Assembly (NCBI GenBank): GCA_017543645.1
Contig: JAFYFR010000145.1
Coordinates: 1 to 22,523 of the forward strand
Direction of reading: 5' to 3'
DNA length: 22,523 nucleotides
From: Bacteroidales bacterium
GTDB taxonomy: Bacteria > Bacteroidota > Bacteroidia > Bacteroidales > UBA3824
The position numbers and the translations under genes are program-made. A model generated the notes under the pieces. The model made no database searches. It was not told the origin of the DNA and saw only the letters and a program-made list of their open reading frames with translations. Positions 15,224 through 22,523 of this stretch are shown here, one piece after another (positions within the stretch are counted from its first letter, which is position 1; every line of letters begins with the position of its first letter).

Positions 15224-16087
15224 ATGAACTTGAAAAGATTATTCTTAACGGCATCGATGCTCATGACATTGGGAACAGCCGCCACGGCGCAGGAAAAGGT
15301 GGCAGGTGCCGAAGTTATCCAGAAATTCCTCAACACCAAGACCTGCGTGGTGCTTGACAACAACATTTTCAACAGCTACAACTCCGGCATCAAAAAGGCT
15401 GTGGAGAGCAGCTGGACTATTACCCCGTTTGAATACTGCTCAATGGACGACTTCCAGAAACGCAAATACGACGGTCAGTACTCTTTCCTCATGGTTACTA
15501 AGGACTATTACAAGGACGATTCCGACAAAATGACCTACGCCTTCCTCTCGCTCGTGCTCGGCGGCAACTTCAAGTCGGTGCAGGATATGCCCACGTTGGC
15601 ATCGTTCCCCCTGTCGTACTACGAAAATCAGGATTATGAGAAATATGTCTACAAACTTACTCCTATTGTCAAGTTTATACAAAACCATGTTACCCTCACC
15701 AAAGAGCATCCTGAGCTCACAGAGAAGAACATTGTGTTATACTACAACCGTAACGCCGAAAAGCTTGGCGACAAGAAACTCTACATCATCAAGGAAGACC
15801 TTCCAAAAGACCTCAACACCGAAGCCAAGGTAAAACCCATCTACACCAAGTCTTTTGAGATACTCGCCGAGCAGGACGACCTCGAAGAAATCGTTACCTC
15901 AGGCGATGCAAAGGCTGTTTTTGTTCACAAGGTAGGTCCTCCGAAGGGAAGTCCTAAGGCAGCCCGCTGTTTCAACGTGGTGCTTGGCAACGACGGTGCG
16001 GTATACTATTTCGGCTGGCACAAAATCAGCAACAAGGAGCCGGACGGTTTTCTCAAAGGCGACTTTAAAAAATTGGGCAAGCAATAA
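15224..16087 (+). CDS. Secreted protein of unknown function
   Basis: A 287-residue protein with a Sec signal peptide (MNLKRLFLTASMLMTLGTAATAQ, cleavage near residue 23). The mature chain includes TKTCVVLDNNIFNSYNSGIKKAVE, SWTITPFEYCSMDDFQKRKYDGQYSFLMVT, and a C-terminal beta-like stretch (CFNVVLGNDGAVYYFGWHKIS). It is lysine-rich, with no lipobox and no TM helix after the signal. I do not recognise a named domain. The same layout seems common in uncharacterised periplasmic proteins of Bacteroidales. The start ATG directly precedes the signal peptide. The stop codon is followed at once by the -33 element of the frr promoter. Confidence 0.8.
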   Translation: MNLKRLFLTASMLMTLGTAATAQEKVAGAEVIQKFLNTKTCVVLDNNIFNSYNSGIKKAVESSWTITPFEYCSMDDFQKRKYDGQYSFLMVTKDYYKDDSDKMTYAFLSLVLGGNFKSVQDMPTLASFPLSYYENQDYEKYVYKLTPIVKFIQNHVTLTKEHPELTEKNIVLYYNRNAEKLGDKKLYIIKEDLPKDLNTEAKVKPIYTKSFEILAEQDDLEEIVTSGDAKAVFVHKVGPPKGSPKAARCFNVVLGNDGAVYYFGWHKISNKEPDGFLKGDFKKLGKQ

Positions 16088-16117
16088 TTTGTAATATTGA
16101 AAAAATCTTTATCTTTG
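16088..16117 (+). promoter_or_regulatory. Promoter of frr
   Basis: TTTG at 16088-16091, 18 bases, then TATCTTTG at 16110-16117, 36 bases before the frr ATG. It fits the Bacteroidetes consensus, with spacing one base short of the rplY and tRNA promoters. Confidence 0.65.
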
Positions 16118-16153
16118 TAAGCATAAATTATAAACAAAACACATTTATATATA

Positions 16154-16717
16154 ATGAACGAAGAAGCTCAAATGTACATAGACGAGGCAGAAGAGAATAT
16201 GAAAGCTGCCGTTGTCCACTTTGAAGGCGAATTGGCAAAAATCCGCGCCGGAAAAGCCTCTCCCGCTATCTTGTCGGGTATCAGCGTAGACTACTACGGA
16301 ACACCCACACCGCTCAATCAGGTGGCTAACGTAGGTACCACCGATGCTCGCACCATAGTTGTGCAACCATGGGAAAAGGCCATGCTCCCCAAAATAGAGA
16401 AGGAGATTCTCAAAGCCAATCTCGGTCTTACACCGTCAAACAATGGCGAAATTCTCCGCATTGTGATTCCTGCCCTCACCGAGGAACGCCGCAAGGCTCT
16501 GGTAAAGCAGGTTAAGAGCGAAGCCGAAAACGCCCGCGTAGCTGTCCGCGGTGTGCGCAAGGATACCAACAATACTCTCAAATCGCTTGAAAAAGACGGA
16601 CTTACCGAAGATGAGAGCAAAAAAGGACAGGAAGAAGTTCAGAAACTTACCGACCGTTTTGTAGCCGACATTGACAAAATTTCGCAGGCAAAAGAGGCGG
16701 AAATCATGAAAGTGTGA
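16154..16717 (+). CDS. frr: Ribosome recycling factor
   Basis: Cytosolic factor that, with EF-G, splits the post-termination ribosome. It has 187 residues against a usual 185. Typical segments are KIRAGKASPAILSGISVDYYGTPTPLNQVANV (about 31-62), VQPWEKAMLPKIEKEI, SNNGEILRIVIPALTEERRK and VRGVRKD. The last third is the long helix of domain I, with KSLEKDGLTEDE and LTDRFVADIDKISQAKEAEIMKV. It has its own promoter and a terminator just after the stop, so it appears monocistronic. In many bacteria frr follows pyrH, but not here. Confidence 0.98.
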   Translation: MNEEAQMYIDEAEENMKAAVVHFEGELAKIRAGKASPAILSGISVDYYGTPTPLNQVANVGTTDARTIVVQPWEKAMLPKIEKEILKANLGLTPSNNGEILRIVIPALTEERRKALVKQVKSEAENARVAVRGVRKDTNNTLKSLEKDGLTEDESKKGQEEVQKLTDRFVADIDKISQAKEAEIMKV

Positions 16718-16738
16718 TTTTTTTTGATTTTTTTTTAA

Positions 16739-16769
16739 AAAAAAGGCCTGTTAATTCAGGCTTTTTTTG
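16739..16769 (+). terminator. Intrinsic terminator after frr
   Basis: GCCTG (16746-16750) pairs with CAGGC (16757-16761) around a 6-base loop. The stem extends through a G-U pair and A-U pairs formed by the A run before it and the T run after it (16762-16768). It starts about 20 bases after the frr stop codon. Confidence 0.8.
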
Positions 16770-16801
16770 TTTATTTGTAAATGTAATTACACAAAGTCGA
16801 A

Positions 16802-19800
16802 ATGTATTTGTCACACCATATCAAGATATTGATTCTTACGGCAATAGTGCTGCTGCAGGGGGTGCCATCGTTGTATGCCCAGCAGACAAATACATTCCGC
16901 AAGTCGTCGTATGTGCAGTCGTACCGTCTCGACGAGCGCGGCTCGATAGTCAAGTGCTACCAGATAGCCGAGGATGCCAACGGCTGCATTATGACAGGCA
17001 CATCGTCGGGTCTCAAAATGTACGACGGACGCCGTTGGCTGAGGTTTTACAATAACGCCACTACCGAAATGATTCGCCAGATGAGCGTCGATAGGCACAA
17101 CAACATCTTTGTAGCTGGGCCCGAGTGCGTGGGATATTTCCGTCCCGAGGCGGACGGAGCTATGAAGTTCAATCCATTGACAGTTCCGTTCGAGGGCAAC
17201 GAGGTGCTGGATATCTACAACAGCGATTCCGACACCGGCAAGACAATTTATGTGCTTCCCAACGGCTTAGGCATCATTGACAGCGTTACCGTGATGCGCA
17301 GTTTAGACGAGATTGAAACCTCAGTGCAGAGCCGTGAGGGCATAATTATTCTTTGCAAAAACGGCACTCTTTACCTTTTGCAAAACAACGAGCTTTCGCA
17401 GATGTGCAACCTTGCAGAGTCGGGCGCGAAAGTTGCTGGTGCGCAGATGGCTATTGTTGGCGACAAGTTGGTGGTACTATGTCAGGGATTTATGATTTAT
17501 GAGCTTGATTACAAGATAATTATACGTAATGGTGGGGTTTCCGGCGATGAGATAAACCGAATCCAGCTCACTTACGACAATGCTCGCAACTGCGTTATCA
17601 GCGATGTGAAATATTGCCAACGACTGCGCAAGTTGGCGGTATCGTCAAACAACGGAATATATATTTTTTCAAACCGTTACGAGTATCTCCAGAAAATCGA
17701 CAAAGACATTAACCTTCCCGTGAACGACATTCTCAATATTTTTTTCGACTCAAAAAACAACCTTTGGGCATCGTATGCGGGTGGATTAGCAAAGATTGAA
17801 CTTAATGTACCTTTTGTGTTTTACACAGGAAACCATGGAGTTAACGAGGCTGTGCTTTCGGCTTGTACCGACGACAGCAACTATTTTATCGGTACAGTGT
17901 CGGCAATTTACTCCTCGTCGCACGAAAAGGCTGGGCGCAATTCGAGTTTCAAAGCTGTGGGATACGACGTTTCGGATGGTCAGCATTTCTGCTGGGATTT
18001 TTATTCGGTGGACGGAATCATTGTGGCTTGTACTTCGTGCGGACTTTATCAGGTATATCCCGACAAGGCTCTGCGTCGCGCTCAAACCGGACGCACTTAC
18101 GGCTGCACCACTTCGCCGCTCTATCCAGGAAAAATTTTTCTGACAGGTTTCGACGGCTTTAAGGTGCTCGACTACACTATCAGGAACGGACAGTTAATCG
18201 TTACTAATATTTGGAATCTTCCTCAGTCTACACGCCCGCTGTTCAAAGTTCAGGTAGATTCCAACGGAGCATTTTGGTGTTCAACGCTTTCCGATGGTTT
18301 AGTGCGCATCACTCCCAACAACAATATGTTGACAGACTTTTCGTTAGAGTATTTTGACCAGGACAACGGCATCGAAAACACCAACCAGCTCACCATTTTG
18401 CCTGTGGGTAGCACCATCTATATCAACGACGGTCTTTTTAAGCGGACAGTTGTCGGCGACCCTTCCGAACCTGTTTATTTTGAGCCTGATACTCTGCTCA
18501 ATAAGTGTTTCGACAAAGATGAGCTTATCTACCATTTCACTTACAGCCCCTATACTGATGAGTTTTTGGTTTATTCACAGAAATATTGCAGACGTATCAG
18601 CCGGTCTAATCCTAAAAACAATTCGATTATCCATTTCAGAATACCAGTAGGCACGGTTTTCAATATTTCGGTGATGGATTCCACGCTGCTCTACGCCACG
18701 AGTATGGGCTTGGTGAAGAGCGACATTTGCGACACTACTTTCTTTGATCCGGCTCGTGAACCTTTTAATGTGATAATCAATACAATACGTTGTAATGATG
18801 AAAATTTTTTCCGTGGGTTCAGGTATTTCGATTCGTCAGCAGTATCGCACAATTATAATCTTTACACCAAACGCGAAACGCCTTATAATTACATAGATAC
18901 CACGCTTGAACTCAACTGTCCGTATAGCGGTAACAGCATTTTTATTGAGTTTTCGTCGTCGGCTTACGAAAACCGTGAGCAGGTGCGTTACCGTTACAAG
19001 TTGGAGGGTTTCGACAACGACTGGACACCTTGGACAGGAAACACCTTTAAAGAATATTCGCTTCTACCGCCGGGCAAATATACCTTTGTGGTTCAGGCGC
19101 GTAACTGCGAAGACGTAATCTCCAACGAGGCTACATTCTCGTTTGTTATTACACGACCGTTCTGGGCATCGATAGGTGCGATTGTGGTTTACGCTCTGTT
19201 GGCGTTGATTATTATAATGCTCATAGTCAAGAAGGTAACATCCTCGCTCAAAATCAAGAACGCTAATCTTTCTAACCTTGTGAGCCAGCGCAACAAGCAG
19301 CTTGTGGAACAGAACGAGAAACTCCGCCAGATGTCGTTTGTGGCCACTCGTTCTACCAATTCGGTAATTATTATGGATAAGGACGGAAATATTCAATGGA
19401 TAAACGATTCATTTAAAAATATTTATGGCTGCTCATTTGATGAATTTGTTTATATCCACGGTAACAATTATTTCAGTTCTTACCTTTCGTCCGACAAGAA
19501 AAATCAGGAACTTATTCAGCTGGCACGGCAGTCTAACCAGAATGTTACCTACGAGACTTCGCACCGCTATTATAATACTGTTACATGGGTTCAGGCTTCG
19601 TTGGATACGGTTTTCGACGACAACGGAAACCTCTGCAACTGGATTCTAACTGAAACCGACATCACCATGCTCAAACGCGCTCAGGAGGAGGGTAACCGAC
19701 AGGCGGCGCAGCTCACCGAGGCGTTTATGAAACTTCAGGAAAACCAGTTACAGATGGAGGTGCAGCGCGAGGAACTCTTTTTGAAAAATGCCGAGTTGGA

Positions 19801-20599
19801 GAAAGGATATAAGAAAATAGAAGTTCAGAATAACGCCATCACCAACAGCCTCCGTTACGCACAGCAGATGCAGCAGTCGATTCTGCCTTTGGACGAGAGC
19901 ATCAGCAACTATTTCAACCACTTTGTAATTTATATGCCTAAGGATATTGTCTCTGGCGACTTTTATTGGTTTGAACCTTTGCACGACGGTACGTTGTTCT
20001 TTGTTGTTGCCGACTGTACAGGTCACGGCGTTCCTGGTGCGTTTATGAGTCTGATTGGTTACAATCTGCTTAACGAAATTATTATGATTCAGGATATTAC
20101 GCAGCCAAAACAGATATTTGAACGTCTCAGTCAAGGACTTATCAATGTATTAAAACAGGAGCGCAACCAAAATTACGACGGTATGGAAGTCCGACTTTGC
20201 CGTTTTGTTCCCGAAGATAATCATTATAATGTAACATTCTGTGGAACAGGTTCTTCGATATTCTATTATAATAGTCTGACAGACGAGATGCTGCGTATCA
20301 AAGGCGTACACCGCCATCTTGGTCTAACCGACGAGACTGTTGTTAATAATGATTTTGAGGAGCACGAGTTTGTCTTTAATCCAGAAGACAAGCTATTTAT
20401 GATTACCGACGGACTTGTGGATCAAAATAATCCTCAGCGCAAACGATTTGGCACTGAGCGGTTTATTAAATTCGTTACCGACTACCGCAGTCAGAAAGTT
20501 GATGAAATTGGTAAGAGTCTTAAGGCAATTCTTGACGACTTTATGGACGGTCAACCCCAACGCGACGACATCACAGTGGTAGGTTTAGCAATTAAATAA
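16802..20599 (+). CDS. Sensor phosphatase: propeller, Y_Y_Y, TM, PAS, SpoIIE/PP2C
   Basis: A 1265-residue membrane signalling protein. A signal peptide (1-26, ...SLYAQQ) is followed by a long periplasmic region with propeller-like blades, e.g. YQIAEDANGCIMTGTSSGLKMYDG and FFDSKNNLWASYAGGLAKIE. A Y_Y_Y domain follows at about 700-785 (YRYKLEGFDNDW...LPPGKYTFVVQA). One TM helix spans about 787-812. The cytosolic part has a coiled coil, a PAS domain (about 848-960), a second coiled coil and a SpoIIE-type PP2C domain (about 1026-1265). Metal-binding aspartates are all visible: D1053 (VSGDFYW), D1071 (ADCTGHG), D1203 (MITDGLVD), D1255-D1256 (RDDITVV). It probably dephosphorylates a Ser/Thr-phosphorylated regulator in response to a periplasmic ligand. 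That resembles hybrid two-component sensors with the kinase replaced by a phosphatase. No partner (STAS protein, anti-sigma kinase) lies nearby. ATG 16802 gives a proper signal peptide. Confidence 0.9.
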   Translation: MYLSHHIKILILTAIVLLQGVPSLYAQQTNTFRKSSYVQSYRLDERGSIVKCYQIAEDANGCIMTGTSSGLKMYDGRRWLRFYNNATTEMIRQMSVDRHNNIFVAGPECVGYFRPEADGAMKFNPLTVPFEGNEVLDIYNSDSDTGKTIYVLPNGLGIIDSVTVMRSLDEIETSVQSREGIIILCKNGTLYLLQNNELSQMCNLAESGAKVAGAQMAIVGDKLVVLCQGFMIYELDYKIIIRNGGVSGDEINRIQLTYDNARNCVISDVKYCQRLRKLAVSSNNGIYIFSNRYEYLQKIDKDINLPVNDILNIFFDSKNNLWASYAGGLAKIELNVPFVFYTGNHGVNEAVLSACTDDSNYFIGTVSAIYSSSHEKAGRNSSFKAVGYDVSDGQHFCWDFYSVDGIIVACTSCGLYQVYPDKALRRAQTGRTYGCTTSPLYPGKIFLTGFDGFKVLDYTIRNGQLIVTNIWNLPQSTRPLFKVQVDSNGAFWCSTLSDGLVRITPNNNMLTDFSLEYFDQDNGIENTNQLTILPVGSTIYINDGLFKRTVVGDPSEPVYFEPDTLLNKCFDKDELIYHFTYSPYTDEFLVYSQKYCRRISRSNPKNNSIIHFRIPVGTVFNISVMDSTLLYATSMGLVKSDICDTTFFDPAREPFNVIINTIRCNDENFFRGFRYFDSSAVSHNYNLYTKRETPYNYIDTTLELNCPYSGNSIFIEFSSSAYENREQVRYRYKLEGFDNDWTPWTGNTFKEYSLLPPGKYTFVVQARNCEDVISNEATFSFVITRPFWASIGAIVVYALLALIIIMLIVKKVTSSLKIKNANLSNLVSQRNKQLVEQNEKLRQMSFVATRSTNSVIIMDKDGNIQWINDSFKNIYGCSFDEFVYIHGNNYFSSYLSSDKKNQELIQLARQSNQNVTYETSHRYYNTVTWVQASLDTVFDDNGNLCNWILTETDITMLKRAQEEGNRQAAQLTEAFMKLQENQLQMEVQREELFLKNAELEKGYKKIEVQNNAITNSLRYAQQMQQSILPLDESISNYFNHFVIYMPKDIVSGDFYWFEPLHDGTLFFVVADCTGHGVPGAFMSLIGYNLLNEIIMIQDITQPKQIFERLSQGLINVLKQERNQNYDGMEVRLCRFVPEDNHYNVTFCGTGSSIFYYNSLTDEMLRIKGVHRHLGLTDETVVNNDFEEHEFVFNPEDKLFMITDGLVDQNNPQRKRFGTERFIKFVTDYRSQKVDEIGKSLKAILDDFMDGQPQRDDITVVGLAIK

Positions 20600-20607
20600 C
20601 AGGATGA

Positions 20608-22410
20608 ATGGAACTTCTCTCTCCCGCAAAAAATCTTGAAACAGCCATTGCCGCTATAAATTGTGGTGCTGATGCTGTGTATATTGGTGCAAACGACTTT
20701 TCCGCTCGCAAGGCTGCGGGCAATTCTATTCAGGATATAGAAAAACTTGTAACCTATGCTCATTTCTATAAAGCAAAGGTTTATGTAACACTAAATACAA
20801 TTCTCTACGACAATGAATTGCCTATCGTGAATAAACTTATTCGTAACCTTTACAATATTGGCGTGGATGCGCTTATTGTTCAAGATTTGGGAATATTAGA
20901 AATGGATATTCCGCCGATAGAACTCCACGCAAGCACGCAGATGAACAATTTTGATTTACAGCGGATTAAGTTTTTTGATGAGATTGGTTTTAAACGCATT
21001 GTGCTTGCCCGAGAAACTCCTTTGGAGCGGATTAAAGAGATTCGCAAGAGCATAAATGCTGAAATAGAGTGCTTTATCCACGGTGCGTTGTGCGTTTCGC
21101 TAAGCGGACAATGTTATATGAGTGCGGCTATCGGCGGACGTAGTGCCAATCGTGGAGAATGTGCGCAGGCGTGCCGTTTGAAATACGATTTGCTTAATAG
21201 TAGGGGAGAGGTTTTGATAAAAGATTCTTATCTATTGTCGCTCAGAGATTTAAATATGACTTCGCATATTGCTGAGATGTACTCTGCTGGTGTAGATTCT
21301 CTAAAAATTGAGGGTAGATTAAAGGATAAATCTTACGTGGCAAATATTACCGCTCATTATAGAAATCTGATTGATAATATTTTAGACGGCAAAGTTAAAA
21401 AGCCGTCGTCGGGACGCCCTATATTTGATTTTACGCCGTCGCCAGATAAGGTTTTCAATCGTAAATTCACCGATTATTTTGCAGTTGAGCCTAATAAAAT
21501 GGCTAACCATATTAGTCCCAAATCTTCGGGTGAATATTTGGGTAAGGTGGTTATGATAAGAGGTAACAATTTGAAAATCAAGACCGATGAGGTGATTTCA
21601 AATGGTGATGGATTGTGCTGTGTGGTTAATTGCGCAATGTACGGTTTTCGTGTGGAGAAAATCGAGAATGGCGTTATCACAGCCAATTTAAAAGAGAAAA
21701 TCCCCACAGGCACAGATATTTACCGCAATCTCGACATCAAGTTTCAACAAAAACTCGACAACACCAAAACCAACCGCAAAGTTGCCGTTGAGTTTACCGT
21801 AACGCTATCGGAAAATGGTTTTTCAATAATTGCTCTTGATGAAGATAATATTGAATGTGAGTATTTTACACAGTTTCAATTGCAGCGAGCCGACAACCAA
21901 GAGCGGGCATTTGATAGTCTCACCAATTCGCTACGCAAATGTGGCGAAAGGTTTGAATGTAAGCGTATTACGATTGATTTTGACGAATCACCTTTTATCC
22001 CAAACTCTGTTATTAACGAAGCCCGTCGCAATATTTTGCAAATGCTTGAACAAAAGCGTATTAAATCTTTTAGACCAAAAGATTCGCCCAAACCCTCTGG
22101 CAATGCTTCATATTTTGAAACCGAAGGCGGATATAGGCTCAATGTTTCAAACCATCTGGCTAAGGAATTTTACAAAAAACACGGCTGTAACGTTGCTCAG
22201 CAGGCATTTGAACTCCAAAACTCTACCAAAGGTCTTGAACTTATGACCACACGCTATTGTATACGTCGCGAATTGGGTTATTGCCCCAAAAATCACGGTG
22301 TTATGCCCGATAAATGGAAATGCGACGAATACCGCTTAGTAAGTTCTTACGGCTCATTCGCACTAAAATTCGATTGCAAGGAATGTTTTATGCGGGTTTT
22401 TAATAGATAA
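20608..22410 (+). CDS. U32-family protein, RlhA-like (probable 23S rRNA hydroxylation enzyme)
   Basis: A 600-residue member of peptidase family U32, with the N-terminal start MELLSPAKNLETAIAAINCGADAVYIG. The family signature is at about 155-190 (CFIHGALCVSLSGQC...NRGECAQACR). Its cysteines C162, C169, C185 and C189 should hold an iron-sulfur cluster. A DUF3656-like middle/C-terminal part follows, and the end carries further cysteines (RYCIRRELGYCP, KFDCKECFM). E. coli RlhA (YdcP, about 650 residues, with DUF3656) makes 5-hydroxycytidine in 23S rRNA, and the shorter TrhP acts on tRNA. Length and domain layout favour RlhA, but many databases still call these proteases. The start lies 8 bases after the phosphatase gene, preceded by AGGA, so the two are co-transcribed. 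Confidence 0.9.
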   Translation: MELLSPAKNLETAIAAINCGADAVYIGANDFSARKAAGNSIQDIEKLVTYAHFYKAKVYVTLNTILYDNELPIVNKLIRNLYNIGVDALIVQDLGILEMDIPPIELHASTQMNNFDLQRIKFFDEIGFKRIVLARETPLERIKEIRKSINAEIECFIHGALCVSLSGQCYMSAAIGGRSANRGECAQACRLKYDLLNSRGEVLIKDSYLLSLRDLNMTSHIAEMYSAGVDSLKIEGRLKDKSYVANITAHYRNLIDNILDGKVKKPSSGRPIFDFTPSPDKVFNRKFTDYFAVEPNKMANHISPKSSGEYLGKVVMIRGNNLKIKTDEVISNGDGLCCVVNCAMYGFRVEKIENGVITANLKEKIPTGTDIYRNLDIKFQQKLDNTKTNRKVAVEFTVTLSENGFSIIALDEDNIECEYFTQFQLQRADNQERAFDSLTNSLRKCGERFECKRITIDFDESPFIPNSVINEARRNILQMLEQKRIKSFRPKDSPKPSGNASYFETEGGYRLNVSNHLAKEFYKKHGCNVAQQAFELQNSTKGLELMTTRYCIRRELGYCPKNHGVMPDKWKCDEYRLVSSYGSFALKFDCKECFMRVFNR

Positions 22411-22446
22411 TTTCTATCTTAGCGGCACACATTTTTTTGCTTTTTT

Positions 22447-22523
22447 ATGGACGAGAAGGTTTTTAAAGATACTCCTATTATACCCGGTGTAATGCGTGCG
22501 AGCGATATTCCCGGCGTGCCGCC
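22447..22523 (+). CDS. Start of an unidentified gene, cut by window edge
   Basis: An ATG at 22447 opens a frame that runs to the window end (25 codons: MDEKVFKDTPIIPGVMRASD and on). It lies 36 bases after the U32 stop. A poor -7-like TATCTTAG is at 22415-22422. The fragment is too short to assign a family, and could be a chance frame, but the spacing and strand fit a next gene. Confidence 0.5.
   Translation, partial: MDEKVFKDTPIIPGVMRASDIPGVP

Overview
The window looks like chromosomal DNA from a member of the Bacteroidetes, most likely Bacteroidales. Three things point there: promoters of the TTTG-n19-TAnnTTTG type (clearest before rplY, tRNA-Leu and frr), secreted proteins with the 'DLGLPSG...YYWSSS...SVRAV' (FISUMP-like) domain, and a periplasmic beta-propeller/Y_Y_Y sensor of the kind common in that phylum. 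Shine-Dalgarno sequences are mostly absent, also as expected. Coding density is high. No stretch above 300 bases lacks a gene, and I see no insertion sequence, prophage, CRISPR array or rRNA.

Layout. 1-1104 (minus): a nearly complete sugar-nucleotide aminotransferase of the RffA/WecE type, cut by the window edge. 1184-3841 (plus): a large YfhO-family membrane protein, divergent from it. 3973-7737 (plus): leuS then prs, ended by a strong terminator. 7829-8734: a secreted protein with seven 18-base repeats encoding an acidic DSDEES tract. 8747-10600: a promoter, a structured leader, rplY (L25/Ctc), a terminator, pth, and an Hsp15-like S4 RNA-binding protein. 10631-12180 (minus): a secreted DUF4412-like protein and a FISUMP-like lipoprotein. 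12277-12360 (minus): tRNA-Leu(CAA) with its own promoter and terminator. 12396-14409 (minus): two adjacent flippase-like (LPG synthase TM region family) membrane proteins, 4 bases apart. 14516-16087 (plus): two exported proteins of unknown function. 16154-16717: frr and terminator. 16802-22410: a 1265-residue sensor with propeller, Y_Y_Y, TM, PAS and SpoIIE/PP2C phosphatase regions, followed 8 bases later by a U32-family (RlhA-like) protein. 22447 to the end: the first codons of another gene.

How the genes fit together. Much of the window is translation machinery: leuS, rplY, pth, hslR-like, tRNA-Leu, frr and probably the U32 rRNA-modification enzyme. Interleaved with it are envelope functions (YfhO, flippase-like pair, exported proteins) and one transmembrane signalling phosphatase. 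The prs-ctc-pth order known from Firmicutes is recognisable here but is interrupted by the acidic-repeat gene. The most interesting non-coding element is the rplY leader, which contains mutually exclusive pairings ending close to the start codon. I do not see a clear new multi-gene defence or metabolic system.
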